Below are positions 53,600 to 64,000 of a stretch of 64,000 nucleotides of DNA, piece after piece. The stretch spans positions 9,468,214 through 9,532,213 of the forward strand of contig OY482851.1 in assembly GCA_960531495.1 (NCBI GenBank), read 5' to 3'. Source of the stretch: Zeus faber. Lineage: Eukaryota > Chordata > Actinopteri > Zeiformes > Zeidae. The translations under genes were made by a program, and so were the position numbers. The notes below the pieces were generated by a model. The model worked only from the letters and a program-made list of their open reading frames with translations. It did no database searches and was not told the DNA's origin. Numbering within the stretch: the first letter of the stretch is position 1; each line of letters starts with the position of its first letter.

Positions 53600-55070
53600 C
53601 CGTGTGTTAAATTGTGGAATTTATCCTGCGAGAACGGTAGTTTACGACGTTAGTTCTTATATTTTCTGTGACATTTTGTGATTTAACTGATCCAACAGAG
53701 AGAGGGCAAAAACAATGAAGCGTTTTCTTCTGGGATCTCTTTTCATATTTAGAGTATTAGAACAATAGGATCGACCCACGGTTCTCTAAGATATCCTTAT
53801 TCCTGTAAAGAGCAGAAGAGGAAGTGTGCTCCAAGAATTCTCCGAGCAATCAGGGGGTTTTCGGGAGGAGGTGAACCACACAACAGCTTTGGTCAACATT
53901 GCGAAGAAGAGGAAATAATGACCCAACGCCGACCTGAGTGCACCGGTGATGGATGAACTGTGACTCCAACCTCGCCCCGTTTCATCTTGTTTTTCAGTTT
54001 TTTGCACACGGGCGGGACGCTCCAAATGGGCAACGGCGGGGGGTCCATTCGGGCTCGGTGAGGCCAATTCCAATAAGAAAAGTTAATACTTTACCGAAAA
54101 CAAAAGCCGTAACATCTCGCAACGTTCGGATAGTGTGTGGATGTCTTCTAACAGGATTATATTCAGAATTCCATGGAGAGTGAAGCAAAGTCAGTGCAAA
54201 TTAACATTACAAATAGTTTATACCCAGACCAGCGTTTTAACTTCAAAATTGCCTTTGTTGTTTAAAAGTGGATTTTTTGTGATATTTATCAGCTTTTGGT
54301 TAGATTTTTTTCAGCTTATCTTAATGACATTTTTGATGTGAAGCTCACGGTGGTTGATACTGATGGTTTTTGGACCGGATCTCTCCTTAGTAACCTTCCT
54401 GCAGGAGTGTCTCTGACACATGCAATGGATCTACACAGAGAGTTCAAAGTTAGAAATATAAAAAATCTAAAAGGATGGAGATATTTATGTTCTCCGCATT
54501 GACTTGGGTTGTTGTTTGAGATTACCAATTACGAGCCACATGGAGTGTGACCCAGCGACCCCCGTACTTCCTGCAGCCTAACCGGCGATACATCTTGGAC
54601 ATTTAAAGCGCTCTATAAATAGAGACCGGTTTGATCCGTGGAACAGAGCTTTAACCAGATCAGGCTGTTCAGCAGACCGAGGGGGAGCAGCGGTGAAAGG
54701 GGAGAGAGGAGCTGCCGAACAGGCTCGGCATTGTGGTTTACTTTGCCGGCGTCATACTTACAAACCGGAATCAGGTGCAATTTGCACGACACGTGCGTCT
54801 ACCTGTGTTTACCTGACACGTTGGTTCCATGAAATAGAGCAGACATGGGAAATATCAAAGCTTTCTATAACTATAAAATTCCTTTAAAGCATTCAATCTA
54901 CAAATGCATGAATAGAATGTCAATATACACGGTTGAAAACGCCTACGGCAGAATTACGAGTCACCGGTTGATTTAGGTATTTTTAACCGTCTTGCAATAT
55001 TAAGCAATACTTCAAAAGGTAACATCAAGGAGGTGTAAACTGTGAGCAGGCGCTGCCCGTTGGTTGATAT
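53600..55070. other. Gap between the small membrane-protein gene and arhgef28 3' end
   Basis: Convergent intergenic DNA. Open frames near 54296-54502 and 53786-54073 have no splice partners or family match; nothing else recognised. Confidence 0.5.
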
Positions 55071-56032
55071 TCACTGTTTATTCAATTATCTCCACAGGTA
55101 GGAATTCCTCTCATCCAGTTAAATATGCAGAGAAACTGCAAAAACAAGCAATGGTAGAAAAAAAAAAAAAAAAAGCGGTAAACACGAAAGGAAAAAGCTA
55201 GAACTTTTTTTTTTTTTTTTTACAAGAAGTACATTGTTAACATGACAGTTTTGATTATGGAGGTTACATGGGACGACACGCATCAAAGGAGACAGTTCTC
55301 TTGACAGTGCATGAAGCAATTTACAAACAATAAATAAACGTAACATAGAAGGACACAACGCTACCATCTTTCTTTACAAGTTATATCACAGGTTTGGATA
55401 TTTGGCACTTAAGTGAAAAAAAAAGAAGCATTTATTATACAAATATGTCCATTTTCAACATCGTGTGCATAGGTAATCTTTTCTTATAACTATACACATA
55501 TTGTTATATTAATACATTAAAGTTAATCATCGTGAAATGCTCCGTCCTGGACCGTCTTCAGTTTCCTGAAGGGCTGAAACAGTGTGAGAGGGACACGCCC
55601 CAAAATCCCGCCGGACATCCGTTTGACGCCGCGTGTCGGGTGTTTGTTGTCGATAAAAAAAAAAAAAAAAAGTAAAGAAAAGAAACGTCTGTGGTAAGTG
55701 CTCGTGGATATCAACGCTGCCGGCTCCGTTTCGGATCGTTCACCTGGAGGCCCGTGTCTGCATCACACGGAGGAGACCGCCCACGGACTTGAGCGACCGA
55801 AAGAGTGATTTCCAAAGACATTTGCTCTGATTCGGGGGCTGCGTTCGTAGTTCGTTTTTTTTGGACCCAAAGGCACAAACGGTTTGATTGATCAGGGAAA
55901 CTGTGACACGTGGATAAGCAGATCACCAAAAGGTACGAATGAAAAAATGCACTTCTTTCCTCCACCTGATTACACTGATTTTAAGTGACAAATACACCTC
56001 TTTATCCTCATTGCACATAGATAGGACAGGCG

Positions 56033-56067
<35 letters not shown>

Positions 56068-56123
56068 CTAATTTCTGTTCCACGTCGTCCAGCCTCCTCT
56101 GCTTACTCGACCGTCTCTCTCCC
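55070..56123 (-). other. Probable arhgef28 3' UTR
   Basis: About 1 kb downstream of the stop codon on the minus strand, with A and T runs (55157-55174, 55207-55220, 55659-55672), a short CA tract (56047-56066) and a candidate AATAAA (TTTATT at about 55076). The end is inferred. Confidence 0.4.
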
Positions 56124-59100
56124 TCAGAGGTACACAATGTTCTCCTCGCCCTCCTCCCCGTTCTGTCCGTCCAGCGCCAGGTAGGCGTGCGGCGTGAGGA
56201 GGGGAACGAGGGAGGCGGAGGACGGGTAGTCGTCCTCATACAGCCCCAGACCCGCCATCCCCGAGCTCCAGGACCCCAGCGAAATCCTGTCCAACGCGGG
56301 GCTGAGCTCTGCTGGAAGGAAAACGAAAAGACTTCGTTCTTCTCCAATTCAAGAAACTAAAATATTACACAAACCTGATAAGACGGGTAATACTTTACTA
56401 ATGCACCAATATTCAGTTTCAGTTTAGTTGATCATAAACATTGCTCAGTGTGTCATCTGCCTTACGTTTGTACACAGCACTTTGTATAACATGCATATTC
56501 CTATATTCACTTTTTCTAAAAGAAAACACAGACAGTTGGGACCGTGATATAAAACCAGTGATAAGGATGTCGCTCACTGTTGCTGCTCTGAAGCTGCGTG
56601 GGGACCACGGCGCCGAAGGGGAGGGTGGGGCCGGCGTGGCCGCTGCCGTATTTTGGGGCGAGGGCGGCGGGCGGCGGCTTGGCGTGCGCCTGGCTGATCA
56701 GCGTGTTGAGGCTGTTGTAGAGGCTGGGGCTGAGGCCCAGGCCGGGGGCGTGGCCCGGGCCGTTGAGGGGAAGGTTCTGGTTCTTCTTCAGCCCGGCGTG
56801 GAGACTCTGGCGCTGGTTGTTGGTGTGTTGGTGGTGGTGACGGAGGTGATTCTGCTGCAGGGAGTGGAGCAGGGCCGCCTCGTTCTCGTACACGGAACAG
56901 TTTCCGTCCAGGCTGCTGGAGCGGCTGTGGCTGGACACCTGGAGGAGGAGGGAGAGGGATGGAAAGGGTGATTTGTGTTGATGTTATTGTGGAATACGAC
57001 TGTCGCTGTATTTCACACTAATTCAGCACCTGTCTCACGTCTCCTCAACGGCATGCTGTGATTCACATTTCTGCCGTCAGAATGGCGATTAGACATAAAC
57101 TAAAAATCCTCAGTGTTAACACATTAAGAAGTTATCGTCACATAAAAAAAACAATAATTATCATGATAATTAATGCTTCTATTTTACCGAGCCCTCTTTA
57201 TCGCATTATCTGTAGTAAAGGCTAGATCAGTCATTTCCAAAGTGGGGACCATGGGCCTTCGGGGGTCCACTAGAGGAGATGCCTCAGAAAACGGCCCCAG
57301 AAAGGTGACACCACATTTTAAGGATCAGTGACATGATGGGGGTTCCAACCATCTCCTCCTTGCTCCGCGGCGTCTCCGCCTACCTGGTATCCGTCCAGCG
57401 GGATCATCACGGGGAGGCTGCTCTGGCGGTTGTGTCTCGAGCTCTGGAGGAGCCTCTGCTGGGCCTCTATCTTCTCCTTGTCCCTCTCCACGCTCCTCTG
57501 GCCCTCCCGCAGCCGGTCCAGGTTCTGCTGGTACTCCAGCAGCTGCGCCTCCAGCTCCTTGCGCTCGCAGCGCAGCCTCTCGGCCTCCAGGAGGCAGCGG
57601 TGCTCGCGCTGCTCCAGCAGAACCTCCTGCTCCGTCTGAGAGGGGAACGCACGCACGGGAATCTGGGAGATGTGCTTGGAGACCAGGCAGGTAAAGTACA
57701 TATTTCTTTTGACACTTTTCAAAATAAATTACAGTTTTGGCCTCATGTCATACTTAATACCAAATATAATACTACATTTACATGTACTTTAGTTCAACGT
57801 AAATGTTGATTGATGATATCAATATTGTGCGAAATCAACTAAAATTATCAAGATAATGATTTTTCTATTCAGCCTTATTTTAGAAGTCACTCATTTGAAT
57901 TTGATAAAACAGAGGAATTACGGGGATGTCCTTCCATTTGGAGCTCTGACAGAGGTACAATAGGAAGATTTTAGTGCGTAAAGCCTGTCTTTAGTTGTGG
58001 CCTTTCCCTTTTTAGGAGTTAATCAAACGTTAACTACATGAGGACTTTTCGCCATTTATTGTCCTTTTACATTTTAATCTCTGCGTCACATTGGAATTAT
58101 TCCCTCCCACCAGGAACAAGACCTACAGCGTTAAGAAGGCAGCGCCTCACATTTGCTTAAGCATTCAACCTTTTGGAGAAATTCAAACATTGATTAGACA
58201 GAACTGTTCAACTGAAAATGTGGTGAGAACCAGATGTGAACAAAAAGACAGCGTTTTCAGTTTAAGTATCTTCGTGCTAATATAACTTGTTTGGTGGTCT
58301 CAGAGTTAGTTCGACGTTTTCTTTTCGGATCCATTTCGCCACTGTGAATTATCCCGGTGACTATACTTTGCACAGAGTATTGCAAAAAATAAAAAAAAAT
58401 AAAAAATGAAAGCACGTGGTCTGGCGCCGCACCTGCTGCTTCTCCCTGACCAGACATTCCTTGTTCCACTGCTGCTGCTCCTGTTTGAGCCGGGCGTGCA
58501 GCTTCTGCACCCCGTCCACCTCCTCTCTTTTCCTCTCCAGGCCCTTCCTCTCTGCTTCCTCCCTCTTCCGCTCAAGGCTTCTGTGTTTCTCCTGATCCTG
58601 AATGAGATGGTAAACATGACAGTTTTATACTCTGGGTGGGGCTTCTAATCACAAACTTATCTTAGCCACAACAGTATGTATATACAGTCTGCAATGTATA
58701 TATCATTTAGATGTTTGCGTATAGGCCCAAAATTCTATATGATTAGTTTCCCCAGCATTGCATAGGAAATATACATTTTCTGTCCGAGTGCACCTGGTTG
58801 TTCGGTAAGCTGTGGGCGTTGCGGAGCTGTGGGCGTTGTCCCTCCAGCAGGAGAATCTTCTGGACTTCATAGTAACTGTCCTGCAGGGAAACCGCAGCCT
58901 GCGAACACCAGGGGCAGACGGCGGTTTACGGACTGCGACGTCAAGCAAGAGCAATCGCTCTTATCGGGCATTTGAATGTAATGTTTGCTCCATTCACTTT
59001 TCTCTCTCCCGCGCCCCCCGTCACGGAAATGCTGAGCGATCATGCGGGCCAAACTGTTTAATCACGTTATCAAATTCAGATTATGTCTTTTTCCCTTTTT

Positions 59101-62100
59101 CCATTTCTCACCTGCAGACTGTAGAGAAGCTGGGTCAGACTTTGGACGCTCTCTGCCACCTACAGGAGATTTGTGTTATTACAAGAAAATGTTTGCGCGT
59201 CCAAAATAGTGCAACCAGACGTATCCAACATGAAGCTTCACAGCGGACTAAGGAGCCTGAAACCTTTGACTGCGTGCCGCTGGCGTCCCCTCTCGGCTCC
59301 GCGGCGGAACTCCACAGCGAGACGTCCGGCGCCGCCCATTCGCTGTCTGATACAAGGGAAGTGGAGCTTATACTGAGTGTGCTCAAATAATCCGCTACAG
59401 AAACAAGAAATACAAAAATGGAAACAAAACATTACTGGTAAAAAAAAGCAAATAAAAAAAGACAGTGATTTAACTATTTACAATTGATCAACTAAGATGG
59501 ACAAACATTAGAATACTACGAGCTAAAGGAATAATAAGAAATAAAAAAAACTAAGTGGGGTAAGACCCGACTGTTTGCCTACAAATGATTTATTATCAAA
59601 GTTAATTTCCTAAATCCTTCCAAAATGTCTCAAGTTTTTCCAATGAATTTATCTTTTATATATACACATGCCACTGTTTTTATGTTCTGTTTAAATTATA
59701 CTTTTATGAAAACATACCTTTTGTTGTCATATGACCCCGAGTGAAAAACAAATTCTGCGTGATTTGGTTTGATAAAACAGATCTTCGTGCAAATTCTGGT
59801 TATTGTGGGGAGACGTTACCGAGTGCACATCTTATATTAAATATAGCGTTATTAAAATTCTGACCACAAAGAGCACATTTAATTGATTGCGTTCATATTG
59901 GGTCGGGTTCATAAATTGACCACCAGTTGGTCACCACTGTGAAACGCGGTGGTAGTTTCAGGTAACAAACTTTACTGTAAACTTTACTCTGTAAAACATA
60001 CGTTCGGAGGGAGACTCCTGGATGCTGCCGTGGCTGTTGTAGCTGAGGCACTCGGGCCCTCGGACCGGAGAGCTCTGGCCGTGCACGGAGAGCACTTCTC
60101 GTGTGTGCAGAATAGTCATCAACCTCTCCGCTGTGGACGAAGTACAACATCCCATCAATATCTACGCCGATTTATTAATTAATTTGCATTCCCATAATAT
60201 TAATATCATATGGATATTAAGCATGCACTACATAATCACAACAATCACTCTTCTGTCTGGACTGTATTGAATTCCATATTTACTTTTTGATTACTCACAC
60301 TTTTTCCCCAATGGAGGAACTTTGTGTATTGTTCTGCTGTAATTACCTTATCTCCCCAGAGTGGATCAATAATGTACAATCTCGTTGACCAGTGACTACT
60401 AACGACAAACATACTAACAATAAATCACTTTTGAGAAAAGCTTCTGCTAAATGGCATGTGATGTAACATCGTGTAATTTAATGTTGTATAACGCAGCCCG
60501 CACCAAACCCAAAACCACCGTGCCTCCCCCTCACCTTCTCGTAGCGCAGCTGTGAGCAGCGTGGAAGCCTGTTTGGGCGTCTCGGCGTCGGTCTCCGGTG
60601 CGACCAGCAGGTGGCGCTGCGGCACAGGCTCCTCTGAGCGCAGGGTTAACTCCGTCAGCTCCGCATAGAGCTGCAGCTTCTCCTCCAGGCTGCTGCAGAT
60701 CCGCTGGTCCTGACCCAGCAGTGTCTCTGTGCAACGAATTTAGAGCCGCATTCACTACAACTGTGGCGTATAACGAATCAAAAACATACTCTGCGTCCCC
60801 CTGTGTCTGGCCTGTAGGATGCAGATTTACAAGCATTAAATAAGTATTTACTTGTTAGCTTCAAACACATTTTAAAAATGACAAACTCAGCAACTGTCAG
60901 TACCTATGCATTAATTAGTTAAATACAAATACAAACATACATGCTTGCCCATTGCACACATTGTAAATACTGTTTATTACTCTATTCAGATCCTACCTTC
61001 CTTTTTCTTAAACTTTGCATTACTTTTTTACTTATTTTTTTTTACATTTTTACCATTTTTCTGTACATAATGAGTCACTGAAAGTTCCTTGTATGTGTAA
61101 TGGCCAATAAAACCTGATTCCGGTCCTAAATAAGGTCAAATGAGACATGACAACGTGAAGGAGAGAGGATGTGATGAAAATGGTGTCCAGTTATTCTATA
61201 GATGCGTCTCAGGTAGGTCGATGTCTACACGATAAAAACCACCTTGGAACTTATGGATCTTCTGGACTCTGGCCTCTGCCACTCGCCGGGCCTCCTCCAT
61301 CTCAGCGCTCCGCTCTTCCTCCTCCTCCTCCTCAGGACAGCTGCCGCAGGGAGGGCATGAGACGTTAAATGCACAACAAGACCCATGCTAATGCTGAAGG
61401 ATGATGCGATAACACGCACATGCACACGCACACACACCTCTCCACAGCTTGCCGTATGTGCTTCATCCACGCGTTCCTCTCCTCTCTGGTGGACGTGTGC
61501 ACCTCGTACATCTCTGGCCCCACGGACGAGGCGGAGATGAGGAACATCCCTCGCTCCTCGTTGGCGACTTCCCTGACGATGAGCTTCTGCAGAGGGATGA
61601 CGGGAGGCTTCTGGTCCTAAAGGGGTATATATGAACGACAGTACAGCAATCAGTAAATAGAAAAAAAATCTGTCCGAACCCATTAGCTTTTGAGCCTGAA
61701 CACGTGTAAACGGTGTCAGCTCGCGTGAGACGTACCACGGCCGCAAACACGAAGCGCTGGTCTTTCTCCTGCAGGAAAACAAGAACGTCCGTGAGCAGGA
61801 GGGCCAAGGTATCTGAAAAAACAGAGGGTGTGTGTATTACAAGGGGTGTGTGCATCTTGCGGGGACATCAACCTCAGCGCCAAATCCTCTCGACGGTCAT
61901 TGCTTTTGGCTTTTTAGACGGCACAGGATGAAATTTCGGGGGCGAATCCTGAATTTCCAGACGGGGATTGATGAAGTGAAACATTGTCTCATCTCATTTC
62001 AGGATGCGATTGGATTAAACAAAGTGGCTCCTCAAAGCCTATGTTTCTTCCTCTCTGACGGAGAAAATCAAACAGTTGACACAAGGGTCCCATCAGTGGA

Positions 62101-63401
62101 AGATTACTCACGCAAAAGTGCGTGAGTAAGTGAGTAGTACAGCAGCCATATCACACAGGGTTGCAAATGCACAGGCACGCCCCGTTCTCCTAATACTCTA
62201 TTAATGCAGCAGTTCCCTTGTAGTCTAAGACCCACAGATGGTTAAGATAAGACTTTATTCCTCCCTTAGGGGGAAGTTCAGGTAAGTCGGTCATCCGGCA
62301 CAGTTAACGGACGATCACCGCTCGACATCTGGCTCCACACACCTTTGAGCCGTCCCGTGGCGGTCTTCCAGTAGACCAGGCCCTTGTGATGCAGGTCGCG
62401 GTGCGGGCTGCGCACGTCCTGCTTGCGGAACACCTTGCCGTTCTTCAGCTTGGCCAGGCTCTTGTTCTCCAGGCGAGCCAGCACCTCCTGCAGCTCCTGG
62501 CTCTTCTCGTACTTGCTGACGCTCAGGTCCACCGCCGCGATGACGTCCCGGATCTGGGCCAGGGCCTGGGACACGTCCGAGTGTTCCTGACTGTCCGCTG
62601 TGGAGGGGGGTGAGGAGGCATTAACCACAAGGGGGTGCTGTGGTTTTAATCCCATGCAGAACGCACACTCATAAACCTTTTGGCCTACCCTGGGTGTACT
62701 GCAGTATCCGCTCCAGCAGCACCGGGTACTTGGTTATGCGCTGAGTGACGAGCAGGATGAACTCTGGCACCTCCCTCCGTTTGACCAACGAGTTGTTACT
62801 CTGTTGCTGCGAGAAATGAAAGACGACCTGAGGACCCGCAGGACTCCCTTTTTCGAGACCCGGTCCACAATTTCGGGAAGCCCCCGCGACTACGTGAACG
62901 CGGGTCTGCGTTATGAGCCGACGCGCGTCACAGCGAGGATGTTATTCGGGAGCTTACTTTGATGAAGAGCTGGAGCTTCTTGTTCTGCTGCTGCAGCTCT
63001 TTGAAGACGTTGACGGCCTCCGTGTGGTGGCTGCAGAACTCCCCGTACAGCTGCTTCATCTTCTCTGCGTTCTCATCCGAGAACTGAGACGGAGACAGTC
63101 AGGGACTTAATAGTTGATGTACTAAAGTGCGGAGTATGTGTACTAAATGCGTCTCCGCCGACCTGCTGCAGCAGTATGTCCCCAATCCGCCGGATGAGGT
63201 AGTTGCGGGAGTTCTCCGTCTGCCGGCGTTCCTGCAGCGCCCCGAACAGGTTCTTGTGGAAGAGCAGCAGCGGGTCCAGGCAGGGGAAGATCCGGGCCAC
63301 GCAGTCCCAGTCCAGCTGCAGCTCCTCCAGCATGCCCCTCCTGAACACCTCCGCCATGACGGTCAGCGTCTGGATGTGGTGCAGCTCCGTCTGCATCAGT
63401 T
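56124..63401 (-). CDS. arhgef28: Rho guanine nucleotide exchange factor 28 (p190RhoGEF), 3' half; continues past right edge
   Basis: Cytosolic RhoA exchange factor. Sixteen exons: 63401-63163, 63083-62958, 62806-62689, 62597-62343, 61812-61736, 61616-61438, 61340-61243, 60726-60535, 60130-60002, 59394-59264, 59159-59112, 58898-58794, 58597-58433, 57635-57384, 56938-56578, 56311-56124; all phases agree, 886 residues. DH domain: [51 protein letters not shown] domain: [80 protein letters not shown]. Then a coiled coil ([20 protein letters not shown]) and a C-terminus ending [22 protein letters not shown], the [11 protein letters not shown] stretch and the ENIVYL end fit ARHGEF28 better than AKAP13, ARHGEF2 or ARHGEF18. 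The C1 zinc finger and N-terminal half lie outside the window. Confidence 0.88.
57228..57320 (+). repeat. hAT-like element end in arhgef28 intron
   Basis: CAGTCATTTCCAAAGTGGGG then ACCATGGGCCTTCGGGGGTC resembles the CAGTGGTTCCCAAAGTGGGG ends of vertebrate hAT elements. No partner end was found. Confidence 0.4.
60955..61128 (+). mobile_element. LINE-type 3' tail in arhgef28 intron
   Basis: GCACACATTGTAAATACTGT, TTCAGATCCTACCTTC, and TTCCTTGTATGTGTAATGGC ending in CAATAAAACCTGATTCCGG are the 3' UTR of a common teleost LINE. The same tail type is at 35140-35275. It is 5'-truncated, as usual for LINE copies. Confidence 0.6.
61413..61437. repeat. Short CA/GT tract starting at an arhgef28 donor
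   Basis: On the coding strand the intron begins GTGTGTGTGCGTGTGCATGT directly after exon base 61438. Confidence 0.9.
62245..62284 (+). repeat. TTTATT-CCTCCC-type dispersed repeat copy
   Basis: AAGATAAGACTTTATTCCTC then CCTTAGGGGGAAGTTCAGG is a fourth, diverged copy of the TTTATTAATCCC repeat, in an arhgef28 intron. Confidence 0.5.
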
Positions 63402-64000
63402 CTATCAAACCACACCACATCATCATGTCTCAAGGTGCCATTTTGTGGCCTCAATTTCTGACGGGAGGAAGACATCGTTAGATCGAGGATGAAGGTTTGT
63501 CATGTTTGTCTTGTCAATCTTTGAACTATGAGGTGGTTTTAGTTGAAAATTAGAGTTTTGGCCGGATGCCGTTTACGTAATCGTATCCTAGTTCAATGCA
63601 ATGAACCGCAGATGGATTTGACCTACGGCATTGTGGGGGAGGGAGGGATGATGGAAGGGTTTAGGGTTACAAGGTCTATTTGGGATGGAAAATAAAATCC
63701 CCCCAAAAAAGTCAACTACACATTCAGAATCAAGAAAAATAAATAAATAAAAAGAGACGGGAAAGACGAAGGATCCTTGTCATTTGCATATGATTTTGTG
63801 TTCTGTTCCCATTGTACTGTTGGTCTTGTTTTGTATATAATCACGGAACGACATTTTATCCTGCCATTCTGCTACTTTTATCCACCAAGGGGGATTTTCA
63901 AAATTTTACTAATTAAAATTAAGTAAAAAATAAATGGATTAATGGAGCAGATATAGTTATATACATTGACATTGGGATGATATCTTCTTCCATATTGCCC
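63402..64000 (-). other. arhgef28 intron at the right edge
   Basis: A/T-rich DNA with no further exon visible; the DH-domain exon upstream of 63401 must lie beyond the window. Confidence 0.5.

Noticed and set aside
54296-54502. 68-codon plus-strand frame between the small membrane-protein gene and arhgef28
   Set aside because: No start context, splice signal or family resemblance; probably chance.
57333-57809. 158-codon plus-strand frame opposite arhgef28
   Set aside because: It is the complement of the coiled-coil exon (57384-57635) and of intron; leucine and valine richness comes from the antisense of Glu/Gln codons.

Overview
This is a piece of a teleost fish nuclear genome. The evidence is small multi-exon genes with GT-AG introns, very dense dinucleotide and tetranucleotide repeats, Tc1-like DNA transposons with the fish-type TTTATTAGGAACAC and CACCGATCAG ends, a tRNA-headed SINE, and protein sequences that match vertebrate families from end to end. 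Exons were rebuilt by hand from splice signals, reading phase and remembered family sequences; no search was run.

Layout, left to right: the 5' two-thirds of adamts12 on the minus strand (exons 1-12, start codon at 12929, gene running off the left edge); a 3.8 kb repeat-rich gap; gpat3 on the plus strand (CDS 17621-24254, 13 coding exons); a small unrecognised minus-strand gene at 24730-25882 whose last exons end in a lysine-rich stretch and a CaaX-like CTLL; myl7 (minus, 26898-28878, 172 aa); gck (minus, 30459-35478, 465 aa, ten exons); an 8 kb gap holding a LINE, a 1.2 kb minisatellite and two strong hairpins; ykt6 (plus, 44238-45979, 198 aa); a small plus-strand gene for an 87-residue single-pass membrane protein (49624-52247), with a Tc1 relic in its apparent 3' UTR; and the 3' half of arhgef28 on the minus strand (56124 to beyond 63401), covering part of the DH domain, the PH domain, the coiled coil and the C-terminus.

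The genes do not form one pathway. myl7-gck-ykt6 keeps the neighbourhood known from human 7p13, whereas adamts12 and arhgef28 (both on human chromosome 5) and gpat3 (human chromosome 4) come from elsewhere, so the block is a lineage-specific arrangement. gpat3 (glycerolipid synthesis) and gck (glucose phosphorylation) are both hepatic metabolic genes, but nothing here shows they are linked functionally.

The most unusual features are two small genes I cannot name, a pattern of simple repeats sitting directly on splice donors and acceptors in five genes, a 31-34 bp near-perfect hairpin about 0.3 kb upstream of the gck start codon, a 1.2 kb minisatellite upstream of ykt6, and a pair of arhgef28 splice donors that both keep the frame. 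I found no prokaryote-like system, CRISPR array or other clearly novel system.
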